The notes: generated by a model from the sequence alone, not told the origin. A stretch of DNA of 6,627 bases from Deltaproteobacteria bacterium (GCA_020853655.1 JADYYL010000388.1:1-6627), one strand, 5' to 3'; shown: positions 1 to 5,710, counted from the first letter of the stretch. Program-made: numbers and translations.

Positions 1-104
1 TACGCCGCGTGGTGGATATCGTGATGGAGCTTCATCGTTTGCTCATCGATGAACGGCTCAAGAGCGTTGTAAGCGTAGTCGAGTGGTGGAAGTTCGTGCG
101 CCAT
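1..104 (-). CDS. sod: Superoxide dismutase, Fe/Mn family (N-terminal part, cut by window edge)
   Basis: This enzyme converts superoxide to oxygen and hydrogen peroxide using iron or manganese. Only the first 34 codons are present; the rest lies beyond the left edge. The visible N-terminus carries family hallmarks: LPPLDYAYNALEP (residues 5-17), closely like the E. coli SodA/SodB opening, then DEQTMKLHHDIHH (20-32). His27 aligns with the first metal ligand of the family (His26 in E. coli numbering), and His31-His32 match the conserved KHH segment. No signal peptide precedes the motif, so a cytoplasmic location is likely. The ATG at 104 has a GGAG Shine-Dalgarno 8 bases upstream and a well-placed promoter. 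Metal preference (Fe, Mn or cambialistic) cannot be judged because the discriminating residues are outside the window. Confidence 0.9.
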   Translation of the reverse strand, partial: MAHELPPLDYAYNALEPFIDEQTMKLHHDIHHAA

Positions 105-121
105 AACATCAATCTCCAATT

Positions 122-144
122 GAAAGTCGCGATAGAAAGTCGCG
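122..144. repeat. Tandem GAAAGTCGCG repeat at the sod transcription start
   Basis: The 10-mer GAAAGTCGCG occurs at 122-131 and again at 135-144, a 13-base period. The pair lies just downstream of the proposed sod -10 box and covers the predicted start site and leader. It could be a regulator binding site or a leader element, or chance; only two copies exist. Confidence 0.4.
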
Positions 145-146
145 CA

Positions 147-174
147 ATCTTAGGAGATCACATCGAAAGGTCAA
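147..174 (-). promoter_or_regulatory. Probable sigma70-type promoter of sod
   Basis: On the minus strand a -35 box TTGACC (174-169) is followed after 16 bases by a -10 box TAAGAT (152-147). Matches to consensus are 5/6 and 4/6. Transcription would start near 140, giving a leader of about 35 nt that contains the sod ribosome binding site. This is inferred from the sequence only. Confidence 0.55.
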
Positions 175-184
175 CATGATGTTG
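172..184. promoter_or_regulatory. 13-bp palindrome on the sod -35 box (putative operator)
   Basis: CAACATGATGTTG is a perfect inverted repeat with 6-bp arms around one central base. Its left end overlaps the sod -35 hexamer (169-174), where a bound regulator would compete with RNA polymerase. It does not resemble a Fur box or any other operator I can name. Confidence 0.35.
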
Positions 185-270
185 CTTGCCACCCAATCGA
201 GGTCAGGTCACCGCACGTTCGGCACATAATCAACGCGGAACTCTCTCAGTTCTACGTGCCGCAGCCCGGG

Positions 271-375
271 AAATAATTGGGGACGGAGCCCAATTATTTT
301 CGCGATCGGAAAAGTGTGAGCGATCTCAGTGGGAAAGCTGCGAGCCGAAAACAATTGGGCTCCGTCCCGGATTAA
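271..375. repeat. REP/MITE-like element, copy A (paired inverted arms)
   Basis: Two 30-nt arms face each other: 273-302 on plus and 375-346 on minus are identical at 26 of 30 positions, sharing the core GGGACGGAGCCCAATT. They are separated by 43 nt (303-345). The left arm is itself a perfect hairpin: AAATAATTGGG (271-281), a 7-nt loop, CCCAATTATTT (289-299). The right arm contains the stop codon of the histidine kinase gene (372-374). The architecture of two inverted palindromic units with a short spacer is that of a BIME/REP pair or a small non-autonomous element. A related copy lies at 2880-2979. It may also serve as transcript 3' end for the kinase. No transposase is in the window. Confidence 0.75.
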
Positions 376-1535
376 TTTGCGAGCGGGAATCGAAGTTCGA
401 CCTGTAAACCTTCTCCCCCGTCGGTCGGCGACGAGAAGTGGAGCTCGCCACCGTTCAGCGATGCGAAGCAACGCGAGATGCTCAGGCCGATGCCACACCC
501 CTGTTGCTCGATGCGTTCACGATTGATCTGCTTGAACAGTTCGCATGCCTCCTGTGCAATCGCCTCCGAGAGGCCGGGGCCGAAGTCCCGCACAAAAATC
601 GAACCGGTGGTATTCGTTACCGCCATCGAGATCACAACAGGCTTTGCGCCGCCGGCAAACTTGAGAGCGTTACTGATCAACCGCTGGATGATGTTCACCA
701 CCTGCACGTCGTAAACCGCAATCATCGCGGGAGACGCGTCCTCGGGCTGCTGGAACACGATATCACATTGTTCGCCTCGAACCTGGTCACGGAAGTTCTC
801 AATCGCGAGTTCCACGACCTTTCGGATTGACGTGTTCCGCTTGAATCGCTGCGCGATCGACGCCGCCGCTCCCGATTCAATTTGCTGAAGCGTCATAAAA
901 TCTTCAACGAGGCGTTGCAACCGGAGTCCACCGCGCTGGATCGACTCCAGCAGTCTCTCGAATCTCGGCGGGTCGAGCTGCTCGTGTTGTTCGAGCAACA
1001 GCTCTGTGCCTGTGTTGATCGCGACGAGGGGTGTGCGGAATTCGTGAGAAAGCGTGTGAATAACGCGCTTGCGGAAGCGCTCGTGCGAATCCTTCTGCTT
1101 GTCCTGACGGATCTTTGCGATCGCAACCTTGCCACGGATGGTCGCCGCGAGGTCGATCGGATCAAAAGGCTTCGTGACATATTCGTCGCAACCGAGTTGC
1201 TTACCGAATCGAACCTCTTCCGGGTCGCTGAGCGCCGAGACGAAGAGAAACGGAATGTCGCACCACTCCGGGTTTTTCTTGATCTCCGAGTGGAACCGAA
1301 ATCCATCGATCTCAGGCATCATGATGTCGCAGAGGATGATGTCCGGGCGTGAGCTGTTGAGACAATCGAATGCTGCCTGCGCGGAGTTCGCGGTTCGCAC
1401 AGTAAAGCCCTGCATCGTCAAGACCTCGTCGAGAACCTGGAGGAGCTGATCGCTATCGTCAATGACGAGAACGTCTGCGGTCTCGAGAGCCGTTTGCGGT
1501 GTTGACTCTGTCGCTGGTGTTTCTTGCACGTTCAA
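372..1535 (-). CDS. Receiver-histidine kinase hybrid (REC-HisKA-HATPase), soluble
   Basis: This is a two-component signalling protein of 387 aa. A receiver domain spans about residues 20-140: acidic pocket D26-D27 (VIDDSD), phosphoacceptor D70 in LCDIMMPEIDG, S100 and K122 (TKPFD). A HisKA domain follows at about 150-220 with the H-box LSHEFRTPL, phosphohistidine H164. The ATPase domain (about 235-385) has the N-box NIIQRLISNALKF (N289), G1 box DFGPGL (317-322), the F-box region at F334 and the G2 box GCGIGLS (346-352). There is no membrane segment, PAS or other sensor domain, so it is cytoplasmic, with input probably through phosphorylation of D70 by another kinase. No separate response regulator is adjacent. 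Start: no ATG is available near the N-terminus; TTG at 1535-1533 has GAGG 8-9 bases upstream, and a TGA closes the frame just above. An alternative GTG lies at codon 3. Confidence 0.93.
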   Translation of the reverse strand: MNVQETPATESTPQTALETADVLVIDDSDQLLQVLDEVLTMQGFTVRTANSAQAAFDCLNSSRPDIILCDIMMPEIDGFRFHSEIKKNPEWCDIPFLFVSALSDPEEVRFGKQLGCDEYVTKPFDPIDLAATIRGKVAIAKIRQDKQKDSHERFRKRVIHTLSHEFRTPLVAINTGTELLLEQHEQLDPPRFERLLESIQRGGLRLQRLVEDFMTLQQIESGAAASIAQRFKRNTSIRKVVELAIENFRDQVRGEQCDIVFQQPEDASPAMIAVYDVQVVNIIQRLISNALKFAGGAKPVVISMAVTNTTGSIFVRDFGPGLSEAIAQEACELFKQINRERIEQQGCGIGLSISRCFASLNGGELHFSSPTDGGEGLQVELRFPLAN

Positions 1536-1949
1536 AACAACAACCTCGTTACATCAATCTAAAGAGCGCTCGGGTTGGTCCCGAGGTAGCTTCCATGCAC
1601 TCAGCGGCACTCTCGGTGATTCGAATGCCGTCCGCTCGAGTCGTCTCGCAGCGTGGGAATCGCTTGTTCATCGTCAATGCGCGGCCACTTCGCATCCAGC
1701 GAAGTAGTCCGAGACTGACATTCCAAGCATCCAGGGTTAATTATCGGATAGAAAAACTGCGTACTTAAGGGGAGAATCGCGCTTCCCGATATCGCCCCAC
1801 GCTTCAATACCCCGCTCAGGGGGTGGAAATATCCAGCGAGTCGAGGTAGTTGGAACCGTTCGCTGCTCTCCACGGCTACTTGGCCCGGGAGCCGAGCGAA
1901 GAAAATGGGATAAGAATCCGGGTCCGCACGCGGCCCACGAAGAGGAACG
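1536..1949. other. Divergent intergenic region between kinase and fabD genes
   Basis: This 414-base gap holds no convincing gene. Apart from the kinase promoter candidate, visible structures are a perfect 7-bp hairpin ACTTCGC/GCGAAGT (1687-1705, 5-nt loop) and an ACCCC/GGGGT hairpin (1809-1824) in what would be the fabD leader. A CTGACA (1715-1720), 5/6 to the -35 consensus, precedes the AT-rich TTAATTAT (1737-1744) at about the right distance for a plus-strand promoter. That would give fabD a leader of roughly 200 nt. I recognise no known riboswitch. Confidence 0.5.
1556..1585 (-). promoter_or_regulatory. Putative kinase promoter with 6-bp inverted repeat
   Basis: On the minus strand a possible -10 box TAGATT (1561-1556) lies about 25 bases above the TTG start of the kinase gene. 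Directly upstream is a perfect inverted repeat, CTCGGG (1569-1574) and CCCGAG (1580-1585) with a 5-base spacer, which covers the expected -35 position. The -35 match itself is poor, as expected for an activator-dependent or repressor-covered promoter. Weakly supported. Confidence 0.3.
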
Positions 1950-2879
1950 ATGGAGTCGAATATGACGAACGTGGGTGGCTTGTTTCCGGGGCAAGGATCG
2001 CAGTCCGTAGGAATGGGGCGCGATTTTGCGGAACACTCTGAGCTTGCTCGGGCCATTTTCAATGAGGCGAACGAGACGCTGGGCTACGATTTGAAGGCGC
2101 TCTGCCTGGAGGGGCCCCTCGAAAACCTGACCCTCACCCAGAACGCTCAACCGGCAATTCTGACGGTGAGCTACATCGCGTATCGACTCGCGGAGGTCAC
2201 TCCGGTCGCCGCAGCGGGGCACAGCCTGGGGGAATATACCGCCCTGGTTGCCGCCGAAGCGCTATCCTTTCGGGATGCCGTTCAGCTCGTCCATCGACGC
2301 GGAAAATACCTGCAGGAAGCCGTTCCTGAAGGTGCCGGGAAGATGATCGCAGTTCTAGGCCCGACGGTTCCAGAGATAGAAGCGGTCATCGCGACGGTCG
2401 ACGTTGGTGTGAAAGAGATCGCGAATATCAATAGTCCTGGCCAGACGGTAGTCTCGGGAGACGTGGCAGGAATTGACGCTCTTGCAGCCGCGCTGACGAA
2501 GGCAGGAATGAAAGTCATCCCGCTCAAGGTCAGCGCGCCGTTCCATTGTTCATTGATGAAGAGCGCGGAACGGAAGCTTGCGGAGGATATTGCGAAGGTC
2601 TCCTTCTCGGATCCGAAGTTCCCCGTTTACTCGAACGTCACGGCCACCAAAGTCACCTCGGGGTCCGAAGCTAAGGAGCTCCTCGTGAAGCAGGTGTGTT
2701 CCCCGGTCCGGTGGACAGAGAGCATGCAGAACATGATTCGTGATTTCGACCTCAAGCAATCGATCGAGTTCGGTGCCGGTGGCGTCTTGTCCAATCTGCT
2801 CAAGCGCATCGACAAGAGCATTGCACGTGCGGAGATCGGCGAGTTCGCGCACGTCTCTTCGCTCCGAAACGCCGCGTAG
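1950..2879 (+). CDS. fabD: Malonyl-CoA:ACP transacylase (FabD)
   Basis: FabD transfers malonyl from CoA to acyl carrier protein, supplying the extender unit of type II fatty-acid synthesis in the cytoplasm. The 309-aa length equals that of E. coli FabD. Motifs seen: FPGQGSQ (12-18, oxyanion-hole Gln15), the nucleophile elbow GHSLGEYTAL (Ser92), the substrate-carboxylate Arg117 in RRGK, ANINSPGQ (158-165), the catalytic His199 in APFHCSLM, and PVRWTESM (252-259). All catalytic residues are intact. Two starts are possible. ATG 1950 has GAGG only 4 bases upstream. ATG 1962 (codon 5) has GGAG at 6 bases and gives an N-terminus that aligns exactly with E. coli FabD up to Gln11, so it may be the true start. 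No fabH, fabG, acpP or plsX is adjacent. The gene converges on a lipoprotein gene across a repeat element. Confidence 0.96.
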   Translation: MESNMTNVGGLFPGQGSQSVGMGRDFAEHSELARAIFNEANETLGYDLKALCLEGPLENLTLTQNAQPAILTVSYIAYRLAEVTPVAAAGHSLGEYTALVAAEALSFRDAVQLVHRRGKYLQEAVPEGAGKMIAVLGPTVPEIEAVIATVDVGVKEIANINSPGQTVVSGDVAGIDALAAALTKAGMKVIPLKVSAPFHCSLMKSAERKLAEDIAKVSFSDPKFPVYSNVTATKVTSGSEAKELLVKQVCSPVRWTESMQNMIRDFDLKQSIEFGAGGVLSNLLKRIDKSIARAEIGEFAHVSSLRNAA

Positions 2880-2979
2880 AAATCGGGGACGGTGCTTCAT
2901 TAAAGCGTCGCCGAAAAAAATCGAACAGATTCCGCTACCTGCAGAGCCACGTAAATAATCGGGCTCCGTCCCCGATTTA
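2880..2979. repeat. REP/MITE-like element, copy B, bridging two convergent genes
   Basis: The outer arms AAATCGGGGACGG (2880-2892) and its exact reverse complement CCGTCCCCGATTT (2966-2978) are perfect over 13 bp and extend to 15 of 16 with one mismatch. The interior is about 70 nt. The core GGGGACGGAGC is shared with copy A (271-375), overall length is similar (100 versus about 105 nt), and parts of the interior also align (for example GAGCC followed by an A-rich stretch before the right arm). The element begins one base after the fabD stop codon and its right end overlaps the TAA of the opposing lipoprotein gene (2977-2979). It fills the entire convergent gap and may act as a bidirectional transcript end, although there is no U-tract. 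Confidence 0.75.
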
Positions 2980-3678
2980 GGGGACTGTTTCGGTGCCGTA
3001 GAGAACGCCGACAGCGGTGCAGCTTGCGAGCTTGTCGATTCGTTGCGGGAAGGCAAAGAGGTCCGGCCGGTCGTCGAACAGTTGTGTTGCGCCGAGTGTG
3101 CGCCGGGCCCGCCGATCGAACGAAAACGCGCGGGTGCGCCCTGCCCAAATCGTCACGTTGTTCGAGGTATCGATAATCTTGGTATTCAGGTCGAGATCCT
3201 CGTCATTGCGAAGGTCTTCGAGCGAACCAACCATCACAAGATCGTATCCCGCATTACGCGCATACTCGATCGACGTGTAATTCCCGGCATAGAACTCTTC
3301 CCGCTTCCCGGGCCAGCGATCGCGGTTGAACAGCTCGATGATCGGAACGGCCCCATTGCGCTGGAACTCCGTCATGAAACGACGGGCGAGTTCTCGGCCA
3401 AAATGTCCCGACTCATTTCCCGGAGGGGCGAAAGACTCCGGAACATCAAACGGCATAATCGCCATCCTCAGCGGACGCTCTACCCCATATCGCTGATGGA
3501 TATACCCCTGAAGGCCGAGGTTAATGTCGGTCCGCAAATTGCATCCAGTGGTATCGATGGGGAGACGGTGAGTCACGCACCCACTAACAAACGTCAGGGA
3601 AATCAAGGCGATAAGCGCTACAGCAGCGAGCCGAAAGGGAAGGAATGGCCGGTATGAAGAAGAAATTTTTGCTCTCAA
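2977..3678 (-). CDS. Lipoprotein of FlgO/LpoB-like type, paralog of its divergent neighbour
   Basis: From the proposed TTG start this is a 233-aa secreted lipoprotein. A positively charged N-terminus is followed by a hydrophobic segment (about 17-32) and a lipobox VSGC with lipidated Cys34. The mature part resembles small periplasmic lipoproteins of the FlgO/LpoB/CsgG-like group: MAIMPFDVPE (72-81), FGRELARRFMTEF (93-105), IIELFNRD (113-120), LVMVGSLED (147-155) and LNTKIIDTSNN (164-174). The same motif order occurs in the neighbouring plus-strand lipoprotein. Start: an ATG at 3741 would add 21 residues with no Shine-Dalgarno and would lie opposite the neighbour's lipobox codons. TTG at 3678-3676 has GAGAGG 6 bases upstream and gives a normal signal peptide, so I prefer it. 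Exact function is unknown; a structural or anchoring role in the outer membrane is only inferred. Confidence 0.75.
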   Translation of the reverse strand: MRAKISSSYRPFLPFRLAAVALIALISLTFVSGCVTHRLPIDTTGCNLRTDINLGLQGYIHQRYGVERPLRMAIMPFDVPESFAPPGNESGHFGRELARRFMTEFQRNGAVPIIELFNRDRWPGKREEFYAGNYTSIEYARNAGYDLVMVGSLEDLRNDEDLDLNTKIIDTSNNVTIWAGRTRAFSFDRRARRTLGATQLFDDRPDLFAFPQRIDKLASCTAVGVLYGTETVP

Positions 3679-4439
3679 TTTGCGCCTCTCTGGTTGTCTT
3701 ACTGACCGCTTGCAGCAAGCGATACGACAACTTGCCGGCATTCACATCTATTCACTTTAACGATTCCTTTAACTACTCGGTAGGCCGATTTAAGACGAGT
3801 TATCTGGCAGATCAGATTCATGCTTATTACCGGGGGAACACGAGCGCTCCCATCGCAATCGCCACCTTTGTTGACCTCGACAATCTCTACGGAAGTTCGA
3901 CTTTTGGTCGGATCCTGAGCGAGCAGCTTATGAGCGAACTCGCGATGAAGGGCTACAACGTGATTGAGCTCCGTCACTCCGACGCACTGCAGGTGCTCTT
4001 CGATCAAGGCGAGTTCAATCTTTCTCGCGAAGTCGGACGCATTCGCAAGCACCAAGACATCTCGGGAATCGTCGTCGGTACCTACGTCGCTTCCCCACTG
4101 CGAGTCTACCTGAACGCACGGCTGATCGATCCGGCTACCTCGATGATCCTTTCCGCCGGTAGTGTGGAGATGGCCAAGACTGAAGAGATCTCCCGCATGC
4201 TGCGCACGAATAACTATCCACCAGCACTCGAGCGGATTCCAGTCAAAGCTCTGGGCACGGCTCCGTATCCGATCCCCTACTACTGGCCATACCCACCGCT
4301 CAATCGGCCAGGTCGCGGCGGATTGTTCGAAGATGAGGAGAGCATCTATCCCTCGGCGCCGAAAGGAAACGGGACGACAGATCTCCCAGTTCCTTCACTG
4401 AAGAGTAGCGTCAGCGACAAGCTCCAGCCGACGACATAG
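3654..4439 (+). CDS. FlgO-domain lipoprotein
   Basis: This 261-aa lipoprotein has a textbook signal peptide: MKKK, a hydrophobic core and lipobox LTAC with Cys20. The region at about 65-172 matches the FlgO family: IAIATFVDLDNLYGSSTFGR (68-86 region), LSEQLMSEL (88-96), GYNVIELRHSDAL (100-112), ISGIVVGTYVASP (136-148), VYLNARLIDPATSMILSAG (151-169). In Vibrio, FlgO is an outer-membrane lipoprotein needed for flagellar stability, but no flagellar gene is in this window, so a flagellar role is not established. The C-terminus (about 200-261) is a proline-, tyrosine- and serine-rich low-complexity tail. ATG 3654 is preferred over ATG 3645 because AAGGA ends 9 bases before it and abuts 3645, and because it gives the canonical MKKK start. 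A strong terminator follows at 4458-4492. Confidence 0.88.
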   Translation: MKKKFLLSICASLVVLLTACSKRYDNLPAFTSIHFNDSFNYSVGRFKTSYLADQIHAYYRGNTSAPIAIATFVDLDNLYGSSTFGRILSEQLMSELAMKGYNVIELRHSDALQVLFDQGEFNLSREVGRIRKHQDISGIVVGTYVASPLRVYLNARLIDPATSMILSAGSVEMAKTEEISRMLRTNNYPPALERIPVKALGTAPYPIPYYWPYPPLNRPGRGGLFEDEESIYPSAPKGNGTTDLPVPSLKSSVSDKLQPTT

Positions 4440-4457
4440 ACTCTCACCGGTTCATGG

Positions 4458-4492
4458 AAAGGGTCGAAGCGAGGAGAGCTTCGACCCTTTTT
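4458..4492 (+). terminator. Intrinsic terminator of the FlgO-type lipoprotein gene
   Basis: A perfect 13-bp stem AAAGGGTCGAAGC (4458-4470) / GCTTCGACCCTTT (4478-4490) encloses a 7-nt loop and ends in five T residues (4488-4492). It begins 18 bases after the stop codon. The minus-strand reading has only a short T-run, so it works mainly for plus-strand transcription. Confidence 0.92.
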
Positions 4493-4804
4493 GCGTTTCA
4501 TCGACCCCAGGGACTCACGCGAGAGGAGGCGATGTGCGCGGGGGAGATGTTCCCAGGAAAGGGACCTCTCTTCTCTTCACAATCGACTTTGTGTGGAGCC
4601 TCTTCGAATCGGGCGATTTCAACGAAGAGCCGCGAGACGATGCGGCTCGCGCAGCACGAGTAGATCCGTCAACACGGCTGCGCCGTAGATTCTTCCGCGA
4701 AACATTTGCCAGATAGGAAATCCCTCTCGACGCGAAGTGATCGGAGGATGACCGCCATACGCGGGGTCATTCGCGGCTCGCCGAACCATCCAAAGACGTT
4801 AACA
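4493..4804. other. Convergent intergenic gap, no recognisable gene
   Basis: About 310 bases lie between the lipoprotein terminator and the end of the minus-strand Rieske-like gene. Short open frames here have no ribosome site and arginine/serine-rich translations typical of noise. The only structure I see is a 7-bp hairpin GAGCCGC/GCGGCTC (4627-4648, 8-nt loop) without a T-run. The stretch may hold an untranslated RNA or decayed sequence, but nothing supports either. Confidence 0.5.
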
Positions 4805-5608
4805 CTACTGATTGGGAGAGAACGTTGTACCCGGCGTCGGCGTTGGCGCAGGCTGTCCGAACGAAAATCGCTTCAGGAGTGATATCGTCGGCGATGCTTG
4901 CGGATCCGCATTATCCAACGCATCGGGAGAGTGTTTCTTCCCTCTGAGCTGCGGCGAGAGCTGTTTCTTCGACCCCTGATCGGCCCCTTCGTCGTCGCTG
5001 AACATTGGGTCGACGTCCTGGCCAGCCTCCTTACCAAGGAGAGCATTCGGAATACGCGCACCAGGTCGCACCCCTTCGAGTCGAATTCGCTCCTCTAAAC
5101 GTTCCAACGCAGAGGCAAGTTCCGGAGTCATGAAACGAATCTTGTCGCTCACCGGGAATTCCGTGTCCGCGAAGAGGTGCCCTTCACGATAGGTCATTTG
5201 ATAGTAGGGCAACGAGCTTGAAGCAGCCCCCGAGATCACTCGACCGCTGTGACTGAACACTGAATTGCAGCACATGCAGACAAAGCCGGACGGTTGATAG
5301 CTCAAATCACACCCGTCCCTCGTGCAGCGGGTCCCCATCGCCATCCATCCGCGCTCATCCCGCGCAACGAACATCGAGAGCTCTCGCAGGAGTTGCTGCG
5401 TGTAGAGAAGCTCCTTTACCTCCCCCAGGTCGTAAACCATTGGAGGTCGGCGAAAAGACTTCTTACAGCCGCTCGCCGTGATCACCAGTAGTGCAATAGC
5501 AGAAAGCGCATCCCGACGGCTCATCGGGGCGCCTGTAACGATTCCCTCAAGTCCGGGCCGCATGGTCCCTCTGAGCAACCTCGACATTCGCATTCCGCTC
5601 AACTTCAT
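4805..5608 (-). CDS. Rieske-fold lipoprotein with altered iron-sulfur ligands, probable Tat substrate
   Basis: The 267-aa product has a Rieske-like core at about 60-150. Box 1 reads CTRDGC (95-100) where the family has CTHxGC. Box 2 reads CMCCNS (111-116) where the family has CPCHGS. Both histidine ligands are thus replaced, by Arg97 and Cys114, while the two cluster cysteines (C95, C111) and the disulfide pair (C100, C113) remain. Flanking features persist: SGRVISGAA (121-129) and LPYYQMTYREG (133-143). The N-terminus has a twin-arginine-like SRRDAL (30-35), a hydrophobic stretch and lipobox TASGC (Cys48), suggesting export of a folded, cofactor-loaded lipoprotein. Residues from about 160 to 267 form an additional polar tail ending PAPTPTPG. 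The start is uncertain: ATG 5608 (GAGG about 11 bases upstream), ATG 5563 (codon 16, GAGG at 4) or ATG 5524 (codon 29, giving MSRRD) are all possible. No cytochrome b or oxygenase gene is adjacent. Confidence 0.8.
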   Translation of the reverse strand: MKLSGMRMSRLLRGTMRPGLEGIVTGAPMSRRDALSAIALLVITASGCKKSFRRPPMVYDLGEVKELLYTQQLLRELSMFVARDERGWMAMGTRCTRDGCDLSYQPSGFVCMCCNSVFSHSGRVISGAASSSLPYYQMTYREGHLFADTEFPVSDKIRFMTPELASALERLEERIRLEGVRPGARIPNALLGKEAGQDVDPMFSDDEGADQGSKKQLSPQLRGKKHSPDALDNADPQASPTISLLKRFSFGQPAPTPTPGTTFSPNQ

Positions 5609-5710
5609 TGACCGCTAGCCCTCGTCCTTCCGTCCAGGATACTCGTCCGCCGGGAGACCTCCCGCCAGGATACACCATTCATACAGCCGGGAATCGCCCC
5701 GAGGGGACCT

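Noticed and set aside
208..498. Minus-strand open frame of 96 codons over the copy A repeat
   Set aside because: It is a frame-shadow of the kinase 3' end joined to translated repeat arms; the repeated GAQLF peptide comes from the DNA repeat.
438..1352. Plus-strand open frames of 65-156 codons across the kinase gene
   Set aside because: They lie antisense to a gene with complete receiver and kinase motifs, have no ribosome sites, and their translations have no recognisable domain.
1601..2222. Two minus-strand open frames (153 and 161 codons) over the fabD 5' region
   Set aside because: Both run into the antisense of fabD conserved codons, show Arg/Pro/Ser-rich noise-like composition and no motif; the intergenic part fits promoter sequence better.
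3043..3657. Plus-strand open frame of 204 codons opposite the minus-strand lipoprotein
   Set aside because: The minus-strand frame has a signal peptide, lipobox and paralogy to its neighbour, while this frame has none of these.
3679..3741. 21-residue N-terminal extension of the minus-strand lipoprotein from ATG 3741
   Set aside because: No Shine-Dalgarno, cysteine- and arginine-rich sequence unlike a signal peptide, and it lies fully opposite the neighbour's signal peptide; TTG 3678 is better supported.
4627..4648. GAGCCGC/GCGGCTC hairpin as terminator of the Rieske-like gene
   Set aside because: It lies over 150 bases past that stop codon, has only 7 bp and no T-run on either strand.
4454..4716. 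Small plus-strand frames (60-69 codons) after the FlgO-type gene
   Set aside because: One starts before and reads through the terminator hairpin; none has a credible ribosome site or protein-like composition.
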